From the IMG/VR virus record IMGVR_UViG_3300010151_000141, positions 1-25,636 of that record: DNA of 25,636 nt; one strand, 5' to 3'. Under the pieces are notes generated by a model. It made no database searches. It saw nothing but the letters and a program-made list of their open reading frames with translations, and was not told the origin of the DNA. The position numbers were made by a program, and so were the translations under genes. The stretch is from a virus. This document shows positions 13,044 through 24,100 of the stretch, one piece after another. How positions within the stretch are numbered: the stretch's first letter is position 1; every line of letters begins with the position of its first letter.

Positions 13044-13808
13044 ATGTTTAAAACAAAACGCACAACTGATTTATCGGTTGTCAAACACAAACTACTTATC
13101 GCCGCGTTTCATGGCTACGGTAAAACCACCCAAGCAAAATACCTTCAAGAATATTTTGGTAAGGTGCTGGTGATTGACATGGAGAGCGGAGTGCAGAGTT
13201 TAACTGACACTGGGATTGATGTTGTCACTGTGACTAGCTGGGACGGTAAAAGCGATCCAGACAATGCTCGCTATTCATTTAAAGGATTAATGGAAGCGAT
13301 GCGCACGAAGGACTTTGCTGATGCAGGGTACAAATGTCTGTTCATTGACTCTCTGACTGAGTTGTCCGATCTGCTGATGATTCACATCGAGAAAGAACAC
13401 GAAGGTACAAAAAACGGATTTCAGCTCTGGGGCGACTACGCCCGCGTGATGGTTTCATCATTAAAATGGCTGCGCAATCTGCCATACCACGTCACAGTCA
13501 CATGCTTGCTGGCAGAGGAGACCGACGACAATGGCGCGGTGACATACCAGCCGTTAGTGAAAGGCTCGAAGGTGAGCAAACATATTCCAGCTATCTTTGA
13601 CCACGTTTGGTGCGGTGTTCGTTCCACTAGCAGTGGCGAAGGTGGCGAAGCCATTGTCCGTAGATTTTTAATCACTGACAATGTGCGAGGATATTTCGGC
13701 AAGGCGCGTGATCCATATAGATCATTAAAAGCAGTCGAAGAAACAGGCAATGTTACTGATCTTTTTAAAAAGATGAGTAAGGCACACAACACACAAAAAT
13801 CAACTTAA
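13044..13808 (+). CDS. Sak4/AAA_24-like recombination ATPase
   Basis: 254 residues. A RecA-like core begins with Walker A HGYGKTT (K27, T28) and has Walker B CLFIDSLTEL (D102). The order matches the AAA_24 family that includes phage Sak4 single-strand annealing proteins. It carries VLVIDMESGV near residue 45 and VTVTCLLAEETDDNGAVTYQPLVKGSKV later. Such ATPases help anneal or pair DNA strands, usually with a phage SSB encoded nearby, as here. The ATG has GAGGAG upstream and starts 10 bases after the previous stop. The final 20 residues are polar and likely unstructured. Confidence 0.82.
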   Translation: MFKTKRTTDLSVVKHKLLIAAFHGYGKTTQAKYLQEYFGKVLVIDMESGVQSLTDTGIDVVTVTSWDGKSDPDNARYSFKGLMEAMRTKDFADAGYKCLFIDSLTELSDLLMIHIEKEHEGTKNGFQLWGDYARVMVSSLKWLRNLPYHVTVTCLLAEETDDNGAVTYQPLVKGSKVSKHIPAIFDHVWCGVRSTSSGEGGEAIVRRFLITDNVRGYFGKARDPYRSLKAVEETGNVTDLFKKMSKAHNTQKST

Positions 13809-13824
13809 TTTGAGGATATATATA

Positions 13825-14298
13825 ATGAGCTTTAATTTTTCAACGCTAAACCTGTCTGATGTAAATGGTGAACAAGGTCGCCGCTCGCTTGAAGCTGGCG
13901 ATCATGTTTGCACTATCACTGATGCAGAAATGAAAGAAACTCGCAATGGTGGTTCAATGCTGGTCATTGAGCTAACTGGTGACACAGGTCAATCTGTGAG
14001 AGATCGTATCAACCTAGCCAACGCAAATCCAAAAACTGTCGAAATGGGCAGGGCGCGTTTGAAGCACCTGCTGGAAATGGCTAATCATCCTACCCCTGAC
14101 AAGCCACAGAATATTGCATCCATGCGCGGACTGCATGTTGGCGTTCATGTTGTAGACGGTGATGACTGGACAGACGCTAACGGTATGATTCGCCGTGGCG
14201 GGGGCGAGCCTCGAAATGTTGCACCTTATTTTCACGCCACTGGTTCCGAAGCGGCTCCTACTGCTGGTGAAACCTTTGGAGATGATATCCCATTTTAG
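13825..14298 (+). CDS. DUF669-family single-stranded DNA-binding-like protein
   Basis: 157 residues from the ATG at 13825, which has TGAGGA about 8 bases upstream; an earlier in-frame ATG at 13810 precedes that site. The pattern matches DUF669: GDHVCTITDAEMKETRNGGSMLVIEL, then VRDRINLANANPKTVEMGRARLKHLLE. Several members of this family sit beside recombination ATPases and appear to bind single-stranded DNA. The last residues FGDDIPF match the acidic tip used by bacterial SSB proteins to recruit partners, which strongly supports an SSB-like role. A terminator follows the gene. The OB-fold is inferred, not visible. Confidence 0.78.
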   Translation: MSFNFSTLNLSDVNGEQGRRSLEAGDHVCTITDAEMKETRNGGSMLVIELTGDTGQSVRDRINLANANPKTVEMGRARLKHLLEMANHPTPDKPQNIASMRGLHVGVHVVDGDDWTDANGMIRRGGGEPRNVAPYFHATGSEAAPTAGETFGDDIPF

Positions 14299-14320
14299 TT
14301 CGTTGGTTTAATTGAATAAT

Positions 14321-14346
14321 AAAGGGGGCTGCGGCCCCTTTTTTTT
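14321..14346 (+). terminator. Rho-independent terminator after the SSB-like gene
   Basis: AAAGGGG (14321-14327) pairs with CCCCTTT around a GC-rich loop and is followed by a T run to 14346. It lies 23 bases after the SSB-like stop and just before the nuclease start, so the nuclease probably depends on read-through or on its own start signal. Confidence 0.85.
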
Positions 14347-14356
14347 AGAGGTAATT

Positions 14357-15184
14357 ATGAACGATATATGCAAAGCAATTGATGACGCATATCTAAATGA
14401 GCCAGAGGAAACGCCAAGGCAATACATAGGAGCGTCGAGTGTGGGTAACGAGTGTCTAGCGTACCAAGCGTTCAATATGCGAGGATTTCCGAATACGCCA
14501 GCGGCACCAAATTTGAAGCGCATCTTTTCGATGGGTCATTATTTGGAAGATGTTGTGGTTGATGATTTAAAGAAGGCTGGTTACGAAGTGCTAGAAGTTG
14601 ATCCTGACACAAATCGACAATTTGAGTTCTCCCACTGCGGAGGCCATGTCTCTGGACACTGTGACGGAAAAATCAAAGTCGATGGCGAATGGCAGATTCT
14701 TGAGATAAAGAGTATGAACAAAGCCAGTTTCCAGAAATTCAAAAATCATGGTATTGCCAAAAGTCATCCTATGTACAACGCGCAAATGCACATGTACATG
14801 GCGGTGTTTGAATTAACGAAGTCGCTGATGGTGGCCATCTGCAAAGACAATTCTCACTATCATGCCGAGGTCATTGAGTTCGATGATGTTTATTGGAATG
14901 TCATCGAAGACAGAGTTAACAAAGTGCTGTCTGGCTCTTGTGAACGTATCTCTGATCGTAAAGAAAATTGGCAATGCAAGATGTGCTTTAAACGTGAAGT
15001 TTGCTGGGAAACTCAAGATGAGCCAACCGTCCCGAAGACGGCGGCTACATGTAAGTTTGGCGAACCTGACGAGGATCAGGGAGGGTTCAAATGCTCTCGC
15101 TGCGAGACACGAGGTTCCTGCGAGAGTGAAACAGAATGGCGAAGGTTTAACTCGCGCCATTCTGAACTTCTTGAACTTCTTTAG
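14357..15184 (+). CDS. Cas4/RecB-like PD-(D/E)XK nuclease with two cysteine sets
   Basis: 275 residues from the ATG at 14357, which has AGAGG upstream; the open frame before it includes a terminator. The nuclease core has H61 and E64, GHCDG with D103, LEIKS with E116 and K118, and QMHMY with Q143 and Y147. C33 plus C207-x2-C210-x5-C216 gives the iron-sulphur pattern of Cas4 and AddB nucleases. A second, similar set, C232 and C246-x2-C249-x5-C255, lies in an unusual C-terminal extension. The protein should resect DNA ends for annealing. Its stop overlaps the stop of the convergent giant gene (15181-15184). Confidence 0.85.
   Translation: MNDICKAIDDAYLNEPEETPRQYIGASSVGNECLAYQAFNMRGFPNTPAAPNLKRIFSMGHYLEDVVVDDLKKAGYEVLEVDPDTNRQFEFSHCGGHVSGHCDGKIKVDGEWQILEIKSMNKASFQKFKNHGIAKSHPMYNAQMHMYMAVFELTKSLMVAICKDNSHYHAEVIEFDDVYWNVIEDRVNKVLSGSCERISDRKENWQCKMCFKREVCWETQDEPTVPKTAATCKFGEPDEDQGGFKCSRCETRGSCESETEWRRFNSRHSELLELL
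15132..15164. other. 10-bp perfect inverted repeat at the end of the nuclease gene
   Basis: CAGAATGGCG (15132-15141) pairs perfectly with CGCCATTCTG (15155-15164) around a 13-base loop, inside the last 55 bases of the nuclease gene. Opposing transcripts meet here, so it may act as a weak two-way terminator. Only short, poor U-runs follow on either strand. Confidence 0.45.
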
Positions 15185-18100
15185 CGAGAAGCCTCGCCAC
15201 CCAGCCAATCAACTCCCGATTCCTTGAGCTGACGGTTCTGACCTAGCACTGGTATTCGGGAGATGATTTCTCGCCACGCTTGTCGTTCTTTCGCATTTGA
15301 CTCGTCATTGTCGTCGAGAGCGCCGGACACAATATTTACGCCAGTACCGAAGGTGAGGCCGTAGCTTGGCCCTAAGAATGTAGAGGCGATGCGAGTAGAA
15401 CCGTAAGCACCATTGTCGATCTGCTCGGCTGACTGATGGAACAAGTCAGCCAGAAGGCCGAAGCCACCAGCAAACATCAAGCCTTCAAGGTAGCGACCTG
15501 CCAAAGCATCCAGCTCGTTGTCGTCAAAGACTGGGCTGTTCTCATCGCGGCCAAGTGTTTCAAGGAACTTGTTGCCAGAGCGCTCTCGACGCTTGTACTC
15601 ACCACCTTCCTCACCACCTTTGGCGGTGATGGTTTCGCGAAGACCTAATACCTGATCACCCACCATTGGCGCCATAAGTAGCAAGAAAGCGGCTGGTGCA
15701 AAATTCATTGCCTCACCCTTCTTGTACGCGCCGATGGTGTTATCCCATAGTGCCATTCGTGCGAGGCGGCCCATCATAAGGGGAAACGACTTGAACTGAA
15801 ACAATAGAGCGCCAAGCGGTGATTGCCAGACAAGAGGTATGTCGTTCGCGTTAGGTGCAAATACAGACTCGTTAACCATTTTGTGCAGGGCTTCACGAAC
15901 CTGCGGGTTATTCAGCGCAGCGCTGCCTTCTAATGACTCCGCGCCACCCTCCGCGAGATGGCTTAACCCAACTCTTGCTAAGAAGCGTTTAGCTCGTCGG
16001 TATTCGCCAGACTGAATTGACAGGTTGGTGCCATCCCCCTTGACGCTGCGGATCGCAACACGCTGCTCGGCTTTCAGGGTTTCGTAAGCTGCGGCGGCAG
16101 CATAGTCACGCATCACTTCCGTCCACTGGTTGAGACCGATACCTGCAAAGAATGCGTTAGATAGCTTATCGCCTTCGGTGCCTGTCATATATACAATCTT
16201 TTGGTGGGCAATTGAGGACATGCCTGCACCCACGTTGCGGATCGCATCGCGGTAATCGGGATCAGCAGACAGCTTGCCCAAGCCCTTGATGGCTGTGGTC
16301 AGGTTGCCGTTACGAATCACTGGTAACACCAAGTCAGTCATGGACGTGATGACTGTGTAGGACAGCAACGATACCGAGTTGAACATACGCAGGTTCTTGG
16401 AAGCAACGCGACTTGCCTCATGGTAAACACCGCCACGGAAGGGAGAGCGGCCACGCACAGCATCAAAGGTGGCCATCGCGTGTTTATAATCCGTCACGCT
16501 GGCAGCGGTTTCACCACCAGTTTCGGCTAGAGCATTGACGATGGCATCAACACGCTTAATGAGTGCTGGCTGAGATTTCATAGCGAGGCCTAACAAATGT
16601 TGTTTGGCGGCCTCTTTGCCTTCGCTCTTGATAATGTCATTAACAGTGTTAGCAATGTCGAGACCGTGTACTTCATCACGCGCAATTGGCATCATCATCT
16701 GATGCTGCAACTCGAACATAACTTCGCCATCAAACGACTGCATAGTCCGCCGATATACTTTGCCAGAGGAAAGTAGTTTAGCGGCAGCTTTTAGCCCGCC
16801 TTCGTGAACAGATGCGTAGTCGTAGAATGCGTGAGAGTTGACACCATAGTCATCTGTGAGCTGGATGCGGCGTGTGGACTCATTAAAGTATTTGGTCGTC
16901 AGAGCGCCAAGGTCGTTTACAAGGTAGCCTTCCAGTTCTTGCAGATTTTTCTTAGCAAATGGTTCGTCTAAGCGAATGATTCGCGAGAAATCGAGGTGGT
17001 CAGTGTTAGAGCCAACTTGATTATGCGGGTTGGATGGAATGTACACGCCATCATCATCAGTCAGGCGGTTCACCATTCGCTCAGCACGTTTTACGGCTAG
17101 GTCTTCGGCTAGGTCTTCACCACGCTCACGCGCTTCGGCTCGGAAGTACGCCGCCAACTTAGGTATAAACTCGGCGCGGTGCTTACCGATCATGTTGACA
17201 TCCCAAACCTGCGGCAAGTAGTGTTTTATCTCGCCAACGAATAAGCCTTGTTGGCGCATTGTAGCAAGGTCGGCGCGGAACTGTTCGCGCAAGTGCTTGT
17301 ACAAGGCAATCTCATCACCTTGCAGGCGTTTCTCAGCAGCACTACCATCTGGACGGCGCAGGGCTTTCAATACACGCGCTTCGCTAGCGGTTGGTTTGTA
17401 GCCCCATTGGTTGACACGATCTAGGTAACGCTTACCAACACCTTTCTCACCACTGTTGATGCGGTGCAGCAAGGACAAAACCGGCTGAATTTTTTGACCA
17501 GTTTTGGAGCCGTGTTTCTCGTAGAAACCAACGCCATCAACTGGCTTAATCTTGTCTGCCAACCAACTCATACCGGCGCGTCGAATCTGAACAGAGTTCT
17601 CAGCCAGCCCAGTGCTAAATAGTTTTTGCACCTTCTTGGCAAAGTTCTTGGATTCATCGCCGGAGCCAACATAGCCACGCGTGATCTTAGATAAGATGTC
17701 ATTGTAGCCAGATGGATTGCCATTTGTTTCAGACATTGTGGCCACGAGCGTTGCTATATCAGCAGGCGTCACCTTGGTTTCTGGTGTATGAGCCATGCTC
17801 TTGATGACTTCACCAGTGAGCGCTTGAAGGGTTTCTGTTTCGACAGGCATGATGCTTTCTTTAGGTGATGTGAAAGCTTCATCGTCAATACGCTTTAAAT
17901 TGGCGCTATCAAAGATAGCGAAGCTAACGATCCTGTCTTCTTTGTTAGTGTGACCAACTTTGGCTGCCTTATATCCTAGACCAGCCAGATGTGTGGTCAG
18001 CCCTTTAGGAAAATTGTGTTCAATGTTAGATAGCGCTGCGTTGATTGAGTCAGCTTTACCTAAGCGTTCGTTTATACTTCTAGCAGTTATGGGAGCAATG

Positions 18101-21100
18101 TCGCTTTCGTTAACAATCTTCATCAACATGCTGATTTGCGAATTAAGGTCGCCACGATCAGTCAGGTCGACTACCTCAGATGGCTTGATGTTGGTAACAA
18201 CCACAGCATTGTGAGCAGGAACAGTGAAGTCAAACTTATTATATAAGTCGGCTTCTTCGATCTTGACGCTAAGGCGTATTTCATCTATCAATTGTTTAAT
18301 TTCTAAAAGTCTGCCGCGAGCCTTCGCAAGCGAATCACCAGCCTGAAAAGCCATGTGGTTTTCTAAGGTGAAAGATTCCTTGATCAGTTCGGACAGGATT
18401 TCACGATACCTTTCCAGCCCGTTGAACTGAGTTAGAGCGCTCTCCACGTAATCACCTTCGTCAGCGCCGCTGCGGACTGCCGCTCGACGAGCTGCGTTTA
18501 CGAGACTGTTGCGCATGTTCTTGGGCATGCCCTGAGATTCGTTGAACAGGGTGTTGGCGGTATCTGCGTCACGATGCAAACTAATTGCATCACCAAACAA
18601 GCGCGACTGACCATTGCCAGCATGGGGCTTTGAATCGACCATTGGCCTGCTGGTGGAGAAATACATCGTGCCAACACGTCCATCGGTTGAGTCAGTGATA
18701 GAGCCTCTGGTGAAGTTGACAAGATTTTCAACCCCGTCTTCTGGCATATCTCGCACAATGCTAGCGGCATACTCATGGAGTGCATCGGGACTGATATAAC
18801 GAGCATGCAGCTTGTTGAATACGCCATGCGTTTTAGGTGATAGATCGCCAGCAAAAGTTAAGCGGCGGAACATTTGCTTCACATCGTTGCGGCCAATCAT
18901 ACCATTCAAAACATACATCGCGCGTTCGGATAAATTGTCTAACAGTTGATCAATGGTAGACTTGAGCTGGATAGACTGTGAGTCGAATCCGTCACCCTCG
19001 ATATAATCAAGTGAACCAGTTATGTCTTCTTTGGATACGCGATTCGCCAAGTAGTTTGCCCAAGACTCAACGAACCATTCCTCGGCTTTGCTTTCGCCAT
19101 GCCTGCCACTGTAACGGCGTTCTGCGAAATCAACTGCCACCTTATCGCCAGATGCTTTTGCTTGCTCGAATCCCTTGCGGATCGCCACCATGTCATCTTG
19201 TCCCAAGCTACGGCGTAGGATGTGGCCAATTTCGTGCATCAAAATTTGAGGAGATGTGCCTTTATCGGTATTTAAACCAACGATTACTCGACGAAGATCG
19301 GTGCGTAACCCACTGAAAGATTTTTGAGATGCATCAACCATTACCGCGTAGAATTCTTTTTTACCACCTACAACTTCCTCTAACTGAGCGGCGTTTAACA
19401 GCGGTACATCATCCAACTTATCTCGCGTATTCGCGTGGATCAGGTTGTACATGCGATAGAAGAACTTGCGCATATCTGCCTGAACATCTGCGTTACGATG
19501 AGTCAACATCCTCTGGCCATCACGAATAGCGATTGGCGCGTCAATATTAATACCATCTTCGGTGGTGACGGAGGCCATTTCCTTAGTGATGGCTTCCATA
19601 GTTGCGCCATCGCGGATTACATTAGGGCCAGAGAGCGAGTAGATTGAGTCTGTTTCGCTTCGGCGGTACGCTTCAACGTGTAAGTCGTTGATCATTTCAG
19701 TGTCGCCACTATCCAACGCTTGGTTGTAAGCATCACCCAATTGACGAGAGGTCATGGAAGCGAACTTCTTCTTAACTTTGCCAGTGGCTTTTGCGGCTTT
19801 CTTCTTACGTGCGTTTTGACCAATGATAATCTGCTTACGCTTCTTCGACATGGGTGCCTTACCACCTAGATCAACTTCGCGAATCACTTTATCGGAAGGT
19901 AATCGGATTGCATTACCTGTGGACTGATAATAGGAGTCGCCCAAGATTTCGGCGGCTCGCTCAATTAACGCTTTGTTCTCGTCAATTAGCTCGCTGATTT
20001 CCTTGGCGGCAGCGACCACATCCATCGCATCAGCTTGATGCACTTGAAGTGCCAGACCTTCGTCAAAGTCGATCTCGGCACCTGTGGTTTCGATGTACGC
20101 TTCAATGCCACGAATGTCGTCTGGTTTCACCCCAGCAATCGCCGCTGCATTGTCTAACAAGTCTCGCTGGCTTGGAGTTAACTCAATGCCGTCTTCGATA
20201 GCGTCCAAGATATTCTCGAACTCAACTATGTCAAACGCTTCCTCTGGTATAGCAAGTTCACCAGCCGCGCCGGATAGATATTTTACATAGATGGCGTTCA
20301 CATCCTTGGCAAGCTTACGCATGTTGCGAGTCAGGCCTTTCTCGCGGTTTAGGATTTTAAGTTGACCAGTCTTGTTTTTGCCTGCTTCGCCTAAAACGGG
20401 GTCAGTGGTTAAACCGTAGCTAGCAAGAATGCGAGACTCGCTACGCGTCATAGCCAGAGAGTTTAGTGTGCGGGAGAGGTTTCGCGCATCCATGATGATG
20501 TCTTCGCTGGATGTGTTGATCGGCCTGCCTGATACAGACAAGTGACCATTGAACTTTTCCCAAACCGCGTTTAGCTCGGCAATGCGAGTACGGACTACAC
20601 CAGCCGCCGTGGACTCAGTTTTGATTAGATGGGGTGGTAGGTTGGCAGGATCGTAAACGGCAATGGTCTTCTTGGCTTGGCGAGATACGGCAGTGCCTTC
20701 TGGATACAAGCGGTTGAATAGCGCCTCGGTTTGAGGTGATATGCCCTTGTTGTAGCCAGAGAGGGAATGTAAAAGGTCTTTGATGAAAACCGTAACCTTC
20801 GCCCAATAAGACGAGTTTGCTTCAAACATGTCGCTATGGCGATTATTCATTGCCCACTTCGTGAACATGTTGGCAAATAGCTCGTTGCTATCAAGATTTT
20901 CAGCGGTCATCTGCAACATAGCGCTGCGATCTGCGCCGATTGACTCCTTGTTGAAACCGCCAATATCTCCAATTCGGCTGTCATCCAGCTTACCGTTTAC
21001 ATAAAGCATGGATTCGATTTCATTCCAAAATTCCATACGCATCTTTGGTGTCATCACATTGATGTATGCCCAATGGCCAATTTCGTGCAGCATGGTTGCA

Positions 21101-24100
21101 ACGGGTGGGATAAGGTTCTGGTTGCTGGCAACACTAATTACTGAACTACCGTCGGTACCAAAACCGTGTGCCCCATTTGATTTTCTGGTGTGTTGGGCAA
21201 ACATAGGTGCGCCTTCACGAGCCGAAGCGCCTGCCATGCCAGAGATGCCAGAGATGATTTTATCAATAGCATCGTATTGCGCTTGGCCTAACGCCTCTAG
21301 CAAATCTTTAGCGGTGTTCCGGATCGACGGAGAATAGCCTGCCAGCATGTAGCGAGCTGCGGTTACAGCTTTTTTGCGAGACAGGTTGTCGCGCATAACG
21401 CCGTTTGGCACTAAACGAGCGCGAATCTCGTTGATATACTTTGCTTGTTCAATTAGTTTTGGAAAGTCGGCTTGCTTGGCGGGTACTATCAGATTTACTT
21501 CTGTCGCATCTAATAAATGAACAACATCAGCAATGGTTGGCGACCAGCCTCTGATATCGAATTTATTGAGCGCACCAGCATCAACAGCCAAGTTGGTGAT
21601 CTCGGTAATCTCGTTGGCTGACAGGTAGTCCCTTGCATTAAAGTTATGCAGATCGGCAAACTTTGGAACAAAGTCGCTGAATAGAGTGGTGCGAGGCTGA
21701 TCACTTAACGGTTCAAATAGACCGACAACCATTTCACGGTTAGCAGCGTTCACTTTCGGTGCGTTGTCTGGAACTGTACCAACCTGCCATTTCTCGGCAG
21801 GAGAATTACCTAGAATGTGAGCCAGACCTTGGCCGTTGTCGATCTGAGCATCGGTGATGACACGGATAGTTTGGCCGTCAGGGGATAGAATAGCTAAGCG
21901 GTAGCCATCTTGAATTGTAGGCTCCTCGACTTTTTGCAGTTCGGCCTTTGGCTTCGGGTCTTTAGGTTTGGGTGTTGTGGCGTCTGCCGTCTTTGCAGGC
22001 GGTGTCAGTTCAAAGAATGTTCCGGCAGCACGACTGCTTATTTCCTGCTCCAACAGGTAGCGAGAGACAAGAAAGTTAACGATGTTGCCACGTTTCTGGT
22101 ATGGCTTAACCTGTACGGATTCGCGTACACCAGTCTCAGCATCCTTCTTGGTTTTGTGTGTGTGGACAACCAAGTAGTCAGACAGAATTTTGTGTAAGCC
22201 TGTACCCAGAATCTTTTTGCGATCACGGAAGTCCGACACATCAATGTAGCTTGTGATGTCGATTTGATCACGGTGATTTTCGGTAGCGCGGCCAGAAGAT
22301 TGAAGGAGGTCTTTTACAGACTGATAGAACTTCTTGTCGTAAGGAGAGTAATACACGATCTGGCCAGCAGGAATGTAGCTGCGACCATTCTTGTATGTGC
22401 CTTTTGGATAACCGTCTGCCAGTACCATGCGTGAACCGATGGAGCGAGTGGTTAAGAACGCAACAGGGACTTGCTCGTTGGTAGCTTTTGCAACGGCCAT
22501 ATCCTGCGTAAGCACAACCGCTTCGTCCATTGGACGCTCAATAGATTTGGTTTCGCCACGTAAGGCTGCCTTGATGTAGGCGGTAGAGGCTTTCTTGTCC
22601 TTCTTGATGTTGGAGAACATTTCCCAATGTTCTAGGGAAGCGCCACGAACATTGTATTGAGTGCGTAAAATTTCGCGGGCATCTGCTTGGAAGCGTTTGC
22701 GCCAATCCCCAAGATGTTCGTTGATGATTACTCGCTGGTGCTTGTCTGACCAATAGCCAGAGTAGTTGATTTTGAGGACGCCCTTAACCCGCTTCATTCG
22801 CGCTTGGACATACTCATTAATAAAGTCACGAGCAAAGTCTTCGTCTGATCCGCTAGCCATTTCCTTGACGGCAGGCTTGCTATCAGTCTCGTTGGCTTCA
22901 TCATACATTTTCTTGTACAAGCGATAGATTTTTTTACCATCTTTTCGCCCGAACATCGAAACGATTACTCGGCGCATTACTTTAAAGTCGCCTAGTACAG
23001 CTTCGGTGCCGGTCTGAACAATAGAGGTGAACAGGTCGCCAAGTGCGCGAGATACGTCAGCATCAGGAATCGAGTTAGCAAACTCAACAAGGTTTTCAGG
23101 AACATCAAATTCCTCGGCAGCTACTGTGTCGACAGCTTCGGTGATCTTTGCTTTCTCATCGGCTGCTTGGTTAGCTGACGCTCCTTGAGCTGCTTCGCCT
23201 TCGGCTGCTTGGTTAGCTGCTTCGCCTTCGGCTGTCTTAGCTTCGCCTTCGGCTGTCTTAGTCGGAGTGGTGGCTGTTTCGACTTTAGCTGCGGTAGCAT
23301 CTGCTATAGGGTCAGGCTGTTCGATCTTCGCAGCGATGTTGTCGATAGCGCGTTCAATGCGAGTAATCTTATCACCCAGCTTTTCTGCGCCCCATTCACC
23401 AGCATTGTCTGGCTCTAGCAGCTCAAGGATACTGCGGGTGATGGCGTTCTTTTCTTTGCGAGACAGGTTGTCAAAGTCGATCTCTGATCCGTTCTCCAAT
23501 GCACCTGCTGCAAAGGCGCGAACACGATCAGAGAATTCTGCCGCTTTGGTTTTCTTCTTTGGCTTCGTATCCGCTTTAGCTTGCGAGTCTTGTGGAGTTT
23601 GTTCTTTGGCCCTTTCATCTTCGATGATCTGGCGAACAGTAGCAACCGTAGGATGTTCTTCACTAGCAGGAGGTACTTGCTTGGATTCAGCGTCAGCCGT
23701 TTCGTCAATGATTTTCTGTTCTTCGGCTGTCTTCGCCTCGGCCTGCTTGGGTTGGGCTTGGGTCTGAGTCGTCAGAGGTGGTTCCTGTGATGATTGAGCA
23801 GAAGTATTTTGCTCTCCAGTCTGGCTGCTTGTTTGATCTTGAGCGTCCTGCTGATCTTGTTTGGCCTTTTGTTTTGCGCGGGCGGCTTCGGCTTTGGCTT
23901 TTGCTTCTTTGTACCGAGCCAGAGCATCGAGATAAGTTTCGCCTTGCTGGACGGAACCGTAGATTTTTGATCGGATGTTGTAGTCGTTGGCCTTAACGCG
24001 AGCCTCGTCAATTAGCTTTTGAGCCGCCTTACGAGCTGCGCTAGATTCTTCTGGCGTGGCACCTTCTTTGATGCGGCCTAAGATGCCTTCGGCTTCCGAG

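Noticed and set aside
23267-23767. A 166-residue plus-strand reading frame rich in serine and alanine
   Set aside because: It is the complement of the low-complexity part of the giant gene and has the composition expected of an antisense shadow.
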